Shown here: positions 38,729 through 48,009 of the stretch, in pieces
Layout: each line of letters begins with the position of its first letter
Position numbering within the stretch: the stretch's first letter is position 1
The notes under the pieces: generated by a model
Seen by the model: only the letters and a program-made list of their open reading frames with translations
The model's database searches: none
What the model was told of the DNA's origin: nothing
Position numbers and translations under genes: made by a program
From: Psychrobacter sp. M13
Lineage (GTDB): Bacteria; Pseudomonadota; Gammaproteobacteria; Pseudomonadales; Moraxellaceae
DNA length: 64,000 nucleotides
Assembly: GCF_030718935.1 (NCBI RefSeq)
Contig: NZ_CP132194.1
Span: 3,100,001-3,164,000 of the forward strand
Direction of reading: 5' to 3'

Positions 38729-40306
38729 ATGTCCTCACAATCGGATTCAAAAGCCAATTCAATCTCCAGTACTGCCCCGCAGCAGCCCTACAACCCTGCT
38801 AATGAACAGCCGACTACTGCGCGTCCCGTGGTCGAAGTAAACAACCCTTATGCCAGCCTACGTGGGACTAGCGGTAACAAACAACTCCCTGCGTTTGATG
38901 AATCGCTAGTGAATAAGTACAACCGCTCAGGGCCACGCTACACTTCTTATCCGACCGCGCTTGAGTTCTCCCCGATATCTGAGGGCTTAGAGGCACAGAT
39001 ATTACAAAACCGTGAAGCGCGGGCGCCATTATCGCTATACTTTCACATTCCGTTTTGTCGTCATCTTTGCTATTACTGTGCTTGTAATAAAATCATCACT
39101 AAAAAGAACAGCGATTCAGGCGACTATCTACAATACCTTATTAGTGAGATTAAACATAAGCGCAGCTTACTATCGACACCAGAAGATGGCACTGGTATTC
39201 GCAAGAACCCACTGGTTAAGCAGCTGCATTTAGGCGGTGGTACGCCGACGTTTTTGCGTGATGAAGAAATAGTACAGCTGTGGGAGTTTTTGCAGACCCA
39301 GTTTGATTTTTTGCCAGAAGATCAAGGCGATTATTCTATTGAGATAGACCCGCGTGAGCTGAGCGGTAATACGCTAAAAGTGCTACGTAATCTTGGCTTT
39401 AACCGTATCAGCCTTGGCGTACAAGACTTAGATGAGACCGTACAAATCGCAGTCAATCGTGTGCATTCAGCAGAGTTAATTGAAAACGTCCTAGCCGAGG
39501 CGCGTGATTTGGGCTTTCACTCTATTAATCTTGATCTCATTTATGGTTTGCCCCATCAAACACCTGCTACCTTTAATAAAACGGTAGAGCGTATTATTAA
39601 GATGTCGCCTGATCGTCTATCGGTCTTTAACTACGCGCATCTACCTGAGCGCTTTAAGTCCCAGCGTCGAATAAAAGATGAAGACCTGCCAAATCCAAGC
39701 GATAAAATCTTGATGCTCGGCAATACTATCAATACTTTAACGGATGCAGGCTATCAGTTTATTGGTATTGATCACTTTGCCAAGCCTGATGATGAGCTGG
39801 CAGTAGCGCAGCGCGAAGGCAAGCTGCATCGCAACTTTCAGGGCTATACGATCATGGGCGACTGTGATCTATTAGGCTTTGGGGTCTCGTCAATCAGTCA
39901 GATTACCAACGCCAATAGTAGCTATATTTTGCAGAACCATACTGACTTAAGCGTTTATCAAGACAGCATTAATGCCTCAATTAACAATCCTGCTGTCATG
40001 CCAGCCGTCAAAGTTATCAAAACTTCTGTCAAAGATCGCTTGCGTGAGTATGTGATTATGAATCTGCTTTGTCATGACTATATTGACTTTCGTGATGTGA
40101 ATCAAAAGTTCGGTATCGATGCGATCACCTACTTTATAGATGAGATCCAGCAGTTAGGCGAGATGCAAGCAGATAAACTTATTGACATGGATGCTGCTGG
40201 TATTCGTATCATGCCAAAGGGTCGTCTATTAGGTCGTAATGTGGCGATGGTATTTGATGAGTATCTTACAGAGAAGCACAAAGATCGATTTTCTAAAGTG
40301 ATTTAA
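38729..40306 (+). CDS. hemN: Oxygen-independent coproporphyrinogen III oxidase
   Basis: Radical-SAM decarboxylase converting coproporphyrinogen III to protoporphyrinogen IX in anaerobic heme synthesis. The Fe-S motif FHIPFCRHLCYYCACNK (CxxxCxxC plus following Cys) is present, with GGGTPTFL and the HemN-specific N-terminal YNRSGPRYTSYPTALEF. 525 aa, about 65 more than E. coli because of a Ser/Pro/Asn-rich N-terminal extension. The ATG follows AAGGAAAGTTAC. Confidence 0.95.
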   Translation: MSSQSDSKANSISSTAPQQPYNPANEQPTTARPVVEVNNPYASLRGTSGNKQLPAFDESLVNKYNRSGPRYTSYPTALEFSPISEGLEAQILQNREARAPLSLYFHIPFCRHLCYYCACNKIITKKNSDSGDYLQYLISEIKHKRSLLSTPEDGTGIRKNPLVKQLHLGGGTPTFLRDEEIVQLWEFLQTQFDFLPEDQGDYSIEIDPRELSGNTLKVLRNLGFNRISLGVQDLDETVQIAVNRVHSAELIENVLAEARDLGFHSINLDLIYGLPHQTPATFNKTVERIIKMSPDRLSVFNYAHLPERFKSQRRIKDEDLPNPSDKILMLGNTINTLTDAGYQFIGIDHFAKPDDELAVAQREGKLHRNFQGYTIMGDCDLLGFGVSSISQITNANSSYILQNHTDLSVYQDSINASINNPAVMPAVKVIKTSVKDRLREYVIMNLLCHDYIDFRDVNQKFGIDAITYFIDEIQQLGEMQADKLIDMDAAGIRIMPKGRLLGRNVAMVFDEYLTEKHKDRFSKVI

Positions 40307-40338
40307 GCGCTCATATTTTGTTTAAAATTAAGTCAATA

Positions 40339-40366
40339 AAAAGGCCTCAATGATGAGGTCTTTTTT
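40339..40366. terminator. Bidirectional Rho-independent terminator
   Basis: AAGGCCTCA / TGAGGTCTT stem with A run before and T run after, between convergent hemN and the SPFH gene. Confidence 0.88.
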
Positions 40367-40401
40367 AGTTTGTGAGTAAAATAAAAATTGAAAGGTAAGT
40401 A

Positions 40402-41283
40402 CTACACTTTTAACTTGTCACCGACCATACCTTTTACCGTACTTAAGATATCAGCGGGCAATACGACCATTTTCGAATTGTCAGACTCTGCTAATTGGCG
40501 AATCGCCTTGATATACTGCTCACCAAGTAGATAAACAATGGGCATCTCCTCATCTCCCATCGCTGCAGTAATAAGACGAATAGACTCCTCAGAACCCTTA
40601 GCCAGTACTACTTGCGCTTCAGCATCACGGCGTGACGCTTCTAGACGACCATCAGCTTCTAAGATAGCCGCTTGCTTTTGACCATCAGCACGAGTCACTG
40701 TCGCACGACGTAGACGCTCGGCCGCTGCTTGCTCTTCCATCGAGGCTTGCATAGTCTGTGAGGGGTTAATATCTTGAATCTCAACGGTCTTGAGGGTAAT
40801 ACCCCAATCAGCGATATCTTCTGAGATAGCATTCTTGAGCAAAGCTTTGATTTCATCACGACTAGATAAAGCATTATCCAAATCCATCTCACCGATGATA
40901 GAACGTAGAGATGTCTGCACTAGATTGCGAATACCATACTCATAATCTTCGATACCATAGACGGCTTTGTCTGGACGAAGAATATTAATATAAGCGACCG
41001 CATTAGCAATAATCACCACATTATCACGAGTAATGACTTCTTGTGAGGGGATATCCAGCACAATGTCTTTGGTCGTGACTTTGTAGGCTACTCTATCGAT
41101 AAAAGGAATAATGAGCGTCAGACCAGGCTCCAGTGTTTGCTGATATTTACCCAACCGCTGTACGACCCATTTATAGCCTTGCGGTACAATACGCACCGCC
41201 TTTAAAACAGTAAATATAATTAAGGCAATCAATACCAAGGTTACGATACTACCGCCATTTAAACTACTTAAAATGCTATTCAT
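40402..41283 (-). CDS. qmcA: SPFH/band-7 protein (QmcA/stomatin-like)
   Basis: Membrane-anchored prohibitin-homology protein forming microdomain assemblies, often partnered with NfeD and FtsH. N-terminal membrane helix (about residues 14-28), then the band-7 domain (VVQRLGKYQQTLEPGLTLI, DVVLDIPSQEVITRDNV-like region) and an Ala/Glu-rich coiled coil (QAAAERLRRATVTRADGQKQ). 293 aa. Lies 150 bases after nfeD in the same orientation, the usual pairing. Confidence 0.88.
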   Translation of the reverse strand: MNSILSSLNGGSIVTLVLIALIIFTVLKAVRIVPQGYKWVVQRLGKYQQTLEPGLTLIIPFIDRVAYKVTTKDIVLDIPSQEVITRDNVVIIANAVAYINILRPDKAVYGIEDYEYGIRNLVQTSLRSIIGEMDLDNALSSRDEIKALLKNAISEDIADWGITLKTVEIQDINPSQTMQASMEEQAAAERLRRATVTRADGQKQAAILEADGRLEASRRDAEAQVVLAKGSEESIRLITAAMGDEEMPIVYLLGEQYIKAIRQLAESDNSKMVVLPADILSTVKGMVGDKLKV

Positions 41284-41433
41284 AACGCTCTCCTTGAGCC
41301 ATTGCTCTATTCAATCAGCAATGTCGTATGTGTTTACGCTTTTCAACTTATATAAATTATGCTACTAGAATACTTAATAGTTGAGATATTTATTTTTAAG
41401 AGCTTTAATTAAATAAATCACTTATCAAAGGTA

Positions 41434-42057
41434 TTATTTGTCCATGAACTTATTTTTAAGACGCACTTGGTCTAAATTAGGCTTATTCAGGTTAAGACTA
41501 CTCGCCTTAACTTTTTGGGCTATAGGTTGAGCTTCAACCGCAGGATTGATTTTAGAGATGATGTCAGGCTGCACGACGTTAGACATAGTAATACGTTTGG
41601 TTGGCGCTACAATAAGATCATTACCTACGATATCAGTCACGACCACTCTATCACCTACTTCGACCTTGTCATCTCCGGTACGGCAAGGCCATTCATCAGC
41701 ACCGGCAATGGGGACATTAAAGCGCACTACACCAAGCGAATTGGTTTGCGGCTTAAGCACAATCATGCCAGTCTCACCGATAATCACACTACCGCCAAGT
41801 CCTGCTTTGGTACGATTTACCGATAAAGGCTTGATGTACCTGACCCAAGCGAACATAAACAGCACCGATAGACTTAGCCAGATCAACACCTCAAACAAGG
41901 CAGGAAGTGGTAATAACCAAGCTAGTGCGGCAACAATAATAGCGGCTGCACCGAACCAAAGGCTAGCAAAAGTAGGAATAAATATCTCGGCAATCATCAA
42001 GGTAAAGCCTAATACTAGCCAATGCCAGGGTTCAATCATAAACACAGCTTCAATCAT
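41434..42057 (-). CDS. NfeD family membrane protein
   Basis: Short NfeD1b-type partner of SPFH proteins: helices at about WHWLVLGFTLMIAEIF, LWFGAAAIIVAALAWLL and LFEVLIWLSLSVLFMFAW, then an OB-fold domain (GLGGSVIIGETGMIVLKP ... CRTGDDKVEVGDRVVVTDIVGNDLIV). The start at 42057 has AAGGAGGG 7 bases upstream; the longer reading from 42090 lacks such a site. An Asn/Lys/Gln-rich tail follows the OB domain. 207 aa. Confidence 0.88.
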   Translation of the reverse strand: MIEAVFMIEPWHWLVLGFTLMIAEIFIPTFASLWFGAAAIIVAALAWLLPLPALFEVLIWLSLSVLFMFAWVRYIKPLSVNRTKAGLGGSVIIGETGMIVLKPQTNSLGVVRFNVPIAGADEWPCRTGDDKVEVGDRVVVTDIVGNDLIVAPTKRITMSNVVQPDIISKINPAVEAQPIAQKVKASSLNLNKPNLDQVRLKNKFMDK

Positions 42058-42198
42058 GGTTATACCCTCCTTTTTATTCTTACTTATCAATGTAGCATAC
42101 TTATAAGAGCAATATTGTCTTATATATCAATATTATAGCATTAGTTATGATTACAACGATAGCACCAAACCTTTTATTATGATTATAACTATAGACAT

Positions 42199-42229
42199 AA
42201 AAAACGACCACCGAAGTGGTCGTTTTTTA
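42199..42229. terminator. Rho-independent terminator
   Basis: AAAACGACCAC / GTGGTCGTTTT stem with CGAA tetraloop. On the minus strand it ends the outer-membrane protein gene; T runs exist both ways. Confidence 0.9.
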
Positions 42230-42268
42230 CTTTACATTTATCTAATCTAAAGAGTAAATACTTTTAAA

Positions 42269-42823
42269 TTAGAACTTTAAATGTGCGCCAATTGTCATTA
42301 AATCAGCATTGCTACCAGCGATATCATATTCAGCTTCGATACCAAAGTCGGGGTTAACCGCATAGCCAACACCTAGACCACCAGCAACGGTTGTATCACT
42401 ATCTGAGTAGCTGTTTCTTCTAACGTCTACACCACCAACTCTATCAGTAAAATCACCTTCGATTTCAGTTCTAGCAACACCTAGCTTTGCTTTACCATAT
42501 AAAGCTGTGTTTGGTACAAAATAACGATAAGTACCATAGACGCCATAAGTCTTAGCATCGATATCACCATTATAGTAATCGGCATCACTAGAACCTACGT
42601 ATTCGGCTTCTACGCCAAAGTTAGGATCGAAGTTGTAACCACCATAAACACCATAAGCGGTTGGGTCATCAGCACCAGCGACATCTAGATCAAACTGACC
42701 TACTTTGACGCCGACATAAGGTGTACCTGTATAGCCATTACCATAAGCGACAGCAGCTTGTGCGCCTACGCTTACTAAAGAAGTAGCTGCTAGAGCAAGT
42801 AGAGTTTTTTGTAAAGTTTTCAT
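42269..42823 (-). CDS. Small outer-membrane beta-barrel protein
   Basis: OmpA/OmpW-like eight-stranded barrel without a peptidoglycan-binding domain. Start MKTLQKTLLALAATS at 42823 has AAGGAG 8 bases upstream; the longer frame is not credible. Signal cleavage after A-Q-A. The mature part alternates aromatic/Gly strands (TAYGVYGGYNFDPNFGVEAEY repeated as GLGVGYAVNPDFGIEAEY) and ends with ...HLKF, the terminal Phe typical of barrel insertion. 184 aa. Role unknown; an Opa/OMP_b-brl type domain is likely. Confidence 0.85.
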   Translation of the reverse strand: MKTLQKTLLALAATSLVSVGAQAAVAYGNGYTGTPYVGVKVGQFDLDVAGADDPTAYGVYGGYNFDPNFGVEAEYVGSSDADYYNGDIDAKTYGVYGTYRYFVPNTALYGKAKLGVARTEIEGDFTDRVGGVDVRRNSYSDSDTTVAGGLGVGYAVNPDFGIEAEYDIAGSNADLMTIGAHLKF

Positions 42824-43132
42824 CTTAATCTCCTTAACGTACAATGTGTACAAACAAGTTATATATTTATTTGCTATGTCTCTTTTTACTATGTCTTTTA
42901 TAGACTTATCGCCTTGTTTGCTAACGATGTAGTTATAATAGCAAATAACATATTTCAATCTGTCAGTGTTTAGCAGTCTGATAGTTAAGTTTTGCAAGCC
43001 TTTATGGCTCAATGAGTTACAAAGGCAAAGATATGAAATCTTTTGTTACATTCATATCTTTTTGCTAAAAATTATGTACAAGAAATCTAACTTTCAGGTC
43101 ACAAAAGACTTATTACTTGGCATCAAAAAATA
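42824..43132. other. Intergenic region upstream of the barrel gene
   Basis: About 300 bases, AT-rich, between the dnaK terminator and the barrel gene start. Holds the barrel promoter; on the minus strand TTGAAA and TATAAC lie near 42930-42960 but are only 15 apart. Nothing else seen. Confidence 0.35.
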
Positions 43133-43160
43133 AAAAACGCACCCCTAAGGATGCGCTATT
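43133..43160 (-). terminator. Rho-independent terminator of dnaK
   Basis: Stem GCGCATCC / GGGTGCG(T) with a TTAG loop, followed on the minus strand by TTTTTTA. One G-U type pair. Confidence 0.8.
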
Positions 43161-43196
43161 TTATTAAAAGATTGTACTTTGGCTGAATCTAGCTCA

Positions 43197-45140
43197 TTAT
43201 TTCTTATCGTCTTCAACTTCAGTGAACTCAGCATCGACAACGTCATCATCAGCTTGGCTATTATCAGCGCCAGCATCAGCACCTTGTTGGAACTGGTTCG
43301 GATCCATACCTTCAGCGCCTGCACCACTATCCGCGTAGATCTTCTGGCTAACAGGCAAGAAAGCATTGTCTAATGCTTCAAGCTTGGCTTTGATGTCATC
43401 ATGATCATCTTCTTTAGCTGCCATTTCAAGCTCTGAGATAGCCGCTTCTACTGATGATTTTTCTTCATCAGTTACTTTGTCTTCAGCATCTTTCAATGCT
43501 TTTTGTACCGCATGAATACGACCGTCGGCTTCATTACGCACTTGCGCAAGGTTAGCAAATTTCTCATCTTCGGCAGCGTTAGCTTCGGCATCACGCACCA
43601 TTTGTTCGACTTCTTCATCCGACAAACCAGAATCTGCTTTGATTTGAATACTTTGCGCTTTACCAGTACCTTTATCAGTGGCTGAGATGTTCATGATACC
43701 ATCAGCGTTGATATCAAAAGATACTTCGATCTGCGGTAGACCACGTGGTGCTGGTGGAATATCCGTTAAGTCAAAACGACCAAGCTGTTTATTCTGATTA
43801 GCAATTTTACGCTCGCCTTGATACACCTGAATCGTGACCGCTGGCTGGTTATCTTCAGCGGTTGAAAATACTTGTGATTTCTTAGTAGGAATCATCGTAT
43901 TTTTCTCGATAACTGGAGTCATAACCCCACCCATCGTTTCGATACCTAGGGTCAATGGCGTCACATCAAGAAGAAGTACATCAGTTTTCTCACCTGATAA
44001 TACTGCGCCTTGAATCGCCGCACCAGCAGCAACAGCTTCATCAGGGTTAACATCTTTACGTGGCTCTTGACCAAAGAAGTCTTGTACTTTTTGCTGTACC
44101 AGTGGCATACGAGTCTGACCACCAACTAAGATAACGTCGTCAATCTCGCTAGTTTTCAAGCCAGCATCATCAAGAGCAATCTTACAAGGACCCATAGTAC
44201 GTTGTACTAGCTCTTCGGTTAAGCTCTCAAGCTTTGAGCGACTAATTGTCACGACTAAATGCTTAGGACCTGTACTATCAGCAGTGATATAAGGCAAGTT
44301 TACTTCAGTGCTTTGCGCGCTTGATAGCTCAATTTTAGCTTTTTCAGCGGCTTCTTTGAGGCGCTGCATCGCTAAAGGGTCACCTTTTAAGTTAAAGTCT
44401 TGCTCTTTTTTGAACTCACCAACTAAGTACTCAATCAAAGCTGAGTCAAAGTCTTCACCACCTAAGAACGTATCACCATTAGTCGCAAGTACTTCAAACT
44501 GTTGCTCGCCATCGACATCAGCAATCTCAATGATTGACACGTCAAAAGTACCACCACCTAAGTCATAAACTGCGATAGTGCGATCGCCTTGCTTTTTGTC
44601 CATACCATAAGCTAATGCTGCAGCTGTTGGCTCATTGATAATACGCTTTACATCGAGACCTGCGATTTTACCCGCATCTTTAGTCGCTTGGCGCTGTGAG
44701 TCATTGAAATAAGCAGGAACGGTCACGACCGCTTCAGTAACACTCTCACCGAGATAGTCTTCTGCTGTCTTTTTCATCTTTTTCAAGATTTCAGCAGAAA
44801 CTTGTGGTGGCGCTAGTTTTTTATCGTTGATCTCAACCCAAGCATCACCATTATCAGCTTTAACGATTTTGTACGGCACCATGCCGATATCTTTTTGTAC
44901 GACTTTGTCATCAAAACGACGACCGATTAAACGCTTGATAGCAAAAAGCGTTTTGTTTGGGTTCGTTACCGCTTGACGCTTAGCCGACTGACCGACAAGG
45001 ATTTCATCATCTTTATAAGCGACGATTGAAGGGGTTGTACGAGTACCTTCAGCGTTTTCGATAATTTTAACTTTATCGCCTTCCATTACCGCGACACATG
45101 AGTTAGTTGTACCTAAATCAATACCTATAACCTTACCCAT
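43197..45140 (-). CDS. dnaK: Chaperone DnaK (Hsp70)
   Basis: ATP-driven Hsp70 chaperone working with GrpE and DnaJ. 647 aa, full length: ATPase signatures [31 protein letters not shown] and [11 protein letters not shown], the linker [16 protein letters not shown], the substrate domain, and an Asp/Gln-rich tail ending [10 protein letters not shown]. dnaJ does not follow within the window and grpE lies upstream, a split arrangement. A heat-shock-type promoter is visible at 45271-45300. Confidence 0.98.
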   Translation of the reverse strand: MGKVIGIDLGTTNSCVAVMEGDKVKIIENAEGTRTTPSIVAYKDDEILVGQSAKRQAVTNPNKTLFAIKRLIGRRFDDKVVQKDIGMVPYKIVKADNGDAWVEINDKKLAPPQVSAEILKKMKKTAEDYLGESVTEAVVTVPAYFNDSQRQATKDAGKIAGLDVKRIINEPTAAALAYGMDKKQGDRTIAVYDLGGGTFDVSIIEIADVDGEQQFEVLATNGDTFLGGEDFDSALIEYLVGEFKKEQDFNLKGDPLAMQRLKEAAEKAKIELSSAQSTEVNLPYITADSTGPKHLVVTISRSKLESLTEELVQRTMGPCKIALDDAGLKTSEIDDVILVGGQTRMPLVQQKVQDFFGQEPRKDVNPDEAVAAGAAIQGAVLSGEKTDVLLLDVTPLTLGIETMGGVMTPVIEKNTMIPTKKSQVFSTAEDNQPAVTIQVYQGERKIANQNKQLGRFDLTDIPPAPRGLPQIEVSFDINADGIMNISATDKGTGKAQSIQIKADSGLSDEEVEQMVRDAEANAAEDEKFANLAQVRNEADGRIHAVQKALKDAEDKVTDEEKSSVEAAISELEMAAKEDDHDDIKAKLEALDNAFLPVSQKIYADSGAGAEGMDPNQFQQGADAGADNSQADDDVVDAEFTEVEDDKK

Positions 45141-45270
45141 AATTAATTACTCCAATTTGATTAGATTTATGTTTGTATAGCTAAATTTTTGTTAGCTCAA
45201 AGCTCTTATCATTTGAATAAATCAAGCTGTGAGCTAAAATTATCAGACCATGAACGGTCACTTGTTGCTT

Positions 45271-45300
45271 TATATCGGTTTACCCTTGATATTTTTCAAG
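45271..45300 (-). promoter_or_regulatory. Probable sigma-32 (RpoH) promoter of dnaK
   Basis: On the minus strand a perfect -35 CTTGAAA (45300-45294), a 15-base spacer and CCGATATA (45278-45271), one mismatch from CCCATnTA, about 130 bases before dnaK. This matches the heat-shock sigma consensus. Confidence 0.65.
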
Positions 45301-45324
45301 GCGACTCATCCGCAAACCGATATA
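45271..45324. repeat. Nested inverted repeats over the dnaK promoter
   Basis: TATATCGGTTT (45271-45281) pairs exactly with AAACCGATATA (45314-45324). Inside it CCTTGA (45284-45289) pairs with TCAAGG (45296-45301). The -10 and -35 boxes of the heat-shock promoter fall within these arms. Confidence 0.75.
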
Positions 45325-45391
45325 TTTGTGTGAATATTTGTGAATATCCTCAATCTTAATAAGGAATACTCTATTTATAGCGGTGATGACG

Positions 45392-46009
45392 CTATTGACC
45401 AACACGTACCATAGCTGGACGCAATAGGCGACCATTCAAGCTATAGCCTTTTTGCAACACGGTACCAACGGTATCAGCGTCGGCATCGGTGTCAATACCA
45501 ACAGCTTCATGCAAGTCAGCGTTAAACTTCTCGCCTTGTGGATCAACGACTTCTACGCCGTTTTTATTAAGTACATCTAACAGCGATTTATGAGTCAGCT
45601 TGACGCCTTCCATAATAGCATCATCAGCATCCGTATCGTCTTGCACACTGATAATAGCGCGCTCTAAATTATCGAGCACTTCAAGCAATTCTTTGGCAAA
45701 CTTCTGTAGCGCAAATTTTTTACTTTTATCCGCTTCTTGCTCCATACGCTTTTGCGCATTATAGGTTTCAGCATTGGCGCGAGCCGTACTCTCTTTAGAC
45801 TGCTTGACCTCGCCTTCTAGCTCGCTAATACGAGCTTTAAAGGCGTCGATATCGATTTCATTGTCGATAGTAGCGTTTTCGCCGTCGTTAGTCTCAGGAT
45901 TGAACTCCTCAATAGTTTCTTCTAAAACACTACCCTCACGCTCGATATTGCTTTGTGCCACTTTTGGGTCTTGCGTATCGAACTCATGATTTGGGGTCTG
46001 CTCGTTCAT
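45392..46009 (-). CDS. grpE: Nucleotide exchange factor GrpE
   Basis: Dimeric exchange factor that releases ADP from DnaK. 205 aa: an acidic disordered N-terminus, a long coiled coil (about residues 55-105), then the GrpE signature region (DAIMEGVKLTHKSLLDVLNKNGVEVVDP, VGTVLQKGYSLNGRLLRPAMV). AAGGAATC precedes the ATG. Separated from dnaK by 251 bases with its own promoter. Confidence 0.95.
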   Translation of the reverse strand: MNEQTPNHEFDTQDPKVAQSNIEREGSVLEETIEEFNPETNDGENATIDNEIDIDAFKARISELEGEVKQSKESTARANAETYNAQKRMEQEADKSKKFALQKFAKELLEVLDNLERAIISVQDDTDADDAIMEGVKLTHKSLLDVLNKNGVEVVDPQGEKFNADLHEAVGIDTDADADTVGTVLQKGYSLNGRLLRPAMVRVGQ

Positions 46010-46514
46010 AATGATTCCTTATGTTACTTATATTAAATGGGGTCTAGAAGTCTTGTAATTATTGATAATGAATAACTTGTTTTAGGGCGTACTGACGCTT
46101 AGAGGTTATGCCTTGTATTGGCTAATAGCTAGCACTTCTATCTGTATTGCTGCATAAGTCACAAGCGTTTTAGAGTAATGGTTCAATAGCTGCTTGATAA
46201 AGGTGATGAGGGTAAATTTCAAGCCTAAAGTACAGGAATTTTTCTAATTGTCTGTAGATGTACGCTGCAGCCTATTCAAAACTTTGACTGAAGTGACTGG
46301 CTAGGTCTGTAAAGGGTGGTTATATTGTTTATTACTAGACCTTATATAGGTTACTTGTGACTATTCAACATACTATAAACCTAACGATTTTATTACCAAA
46401 CGAAACTTAATATTTTATAAATTACTCTATTATATTTTGTAATGAACTAATCCCTGATTTACAACTATTGATACTTACAACCTTACTGTTGGAGAATTAT
46501 CAAGAAGGACTGTT
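46010..46514. other. Intergenic region between divergent grpE and esterase genes
   Basis: 505 bases without credible genes. On the minus strand CCCCATTTA near 46033-46043 matches a sigma-32 -10 box for grpE, but I see no good -35 at the right distance. No hairpins of note. Confidence 0.35.
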
Positions 46515-47957
46515 ATGTCGATCTTACCTATAACCTCAATTCCGCTGCGTACACGATTTAATAAGGCGGTTAAAAGTTTTAATCCAGCTATTTTGGGTCG
46601 AGCTACTGATGAAGATTTAGATAAAAATGATAATAAACAATTAATGCAAAAACGCTCAATAACTAAAAAAGTGCTGAGCTATAAGCCGATAGCGCTTCAC
46701 CAGCAGCATACTTTGCACTATGCGCTAAAAACACTTGGCTATCTACCGACACCTTTACTAGAAGCACTTGTCAGTTATTTAAAAGGGCCAACCTCAAAGC
46801 AATACTTACACGCTAACGCGCATCTACGTCTGATTATAGCGGTTAATGCCAAGCTCAAGACTCCTCTGCAACTAATAGAATTGATCGGACTGCGCAAAAG
46901 GTTTGCTGTTGACGCTGTTGCTATGCAAGCACCAAAGGTATGGCAACAGGAGCGAGGCAATTTTATTAAAAATTTGAAGCCTATTACTAAACGTAGTGTC
47001 GCACCTGTGAGCTGGCAAGATAAAACGATTGCCAATGCCGATGATGGTGATATGAATATTCGGTGTTACGGTAATGGTGCTGCGTCTAGCACTGATGCTG
47101 ACAAAGCTAATAACACTGTTAATAACTACAACCGTGATCAAGTCGTTATGTTGTTCTTGCATGGTGGTGGATTTTGTATCGGTGATACCGATACCCACCA
47201 TGAGTTCTGTCATGCTATTTGTGCACAAACAGGCTGGTCTATTGTCAGTGTTGACTATCGCCTAGCCCCTGAGCATCCTGTACCAACGGCTTTAAGAGAC
47301 TCTATCGCCGCCTATGCTTGGCTGGCTGAGCATTGTCATACGCTAGGTGCACAGCCTTCGCGTATCCTACTAGCAGGGGATAGCGCTGGTGGCTGTCTGG
47401 CATCAATGCTAGCGCAGCAAATCGTTGGCCCCACTAACTCTTTATGGCTAGACTTAGGCTTACAAGGGCAAAAAACTTTTAATCAATTGCAAAACTTGCC
47501 CCATCCCCTAGCGCAGATGCCGATATACCCTGTGACTGATATTGAGACGGATTATCCAAGTTGGGCATTGTATGGTAAGGGTCTGTTGCTTGATCACGCA
47601 GATATCGCAGTGTTTGACGCGGCCTGTTTGCAATATAGCAAGCTACCTCGCGAGCATCCACTGCTGTCACCAATGACAGGAAATAATGAAAAGGTCTGCC
47701 CGACTTTCATTGTAGCAGCGGAGCTAGATGTACTACGTGACCAAGCGTTTGCTTATGCCAAGCAGCTGACCTACTGCGGCGTGGAGGTCCAAGTTCAAAC
47801 TATATTGGGCGCACCGCACGGCTTTATTCATTTTATGAGTGTGCATAAAGAGATTGGCCAAGAGACTCAGAATATAATTAAGCAATTTGAGCAGTTTGTA
47901 TATCAAGTAATAAGCACTCAAAAGGTACAGAGCGCTCAAAAGACTTTGGCGGCTTAG
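46515..47957 (+). CDS. Alpha/beta hydrolase, HSL-family esterase (copy 1)
   Basis: Hormone-sensitive-lipase-type carboxylesterase. Oxyanion motif HGGGFCIGD, nucleophile elbow GDSAGG, acid Asp in AAELDVLRDQ and His in GAPHGFIHF. A roughly 170-residue N-terminal helical region precedes the core. 480 aa. Its neighbour at 48010 shares sequence from start to end (MSILPL... and HADAHLRLI-type region), so the two are tandem duplicates. Substrate unknown. Confidence 0.88.
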   Translation: MSILPITSIPLRTRFNKAVKSFNPAILGRATDEDLDKNDNKQLMQKRSITKKVLSYKPIALHQQHTLHYALKTLGYLPTPLLEALVSYLKGPTSKQYLHANAHLRLIIAVNAKLKTPLQLIELIGLRKRFAVDAVAMQAPKVWQQERGNFIKNLKPITKRSVAPVSWQDKTIANADDGDMNIRCYGNGAASSTDADKANNTVNNYNRDQVVMLFLHGGGFCIGDTDTHHEFCHAICAQTGWSIVSVDYRLAPEHPVPTALRDSIAAYAWLAEHCHTLGAQPSRILLAGDSAGGCLASMLAQQIVGPTNSLWLDLGLQGQKTFNQLQNLPHPLAQMPIYPVTDIETDYPSWALYGKGLLLDHADIAVFDAACLQYSKLPREHPLLSPMTGNNEKVCPTFIVAAELDVLRDQAFAYAKQLTYCGVEVQVQTILGAPHGFIHFMSVHKEIGQETQNIIKQFEQFVYQVISTQKVQSAQKTLAA

Positions 47958-48009
47958 CTCTATATTTGATAAGTTTTAGGAAAATATTTTTTAGCTAAAA
48001 GGTGAGTTT

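Noticed and set aside
41546..42106. 186-codon open frame opposite nfeD
   Set aside because: Antisense shadow of a clear NfeD gene with a strong ribosome-binding site on the other strand.
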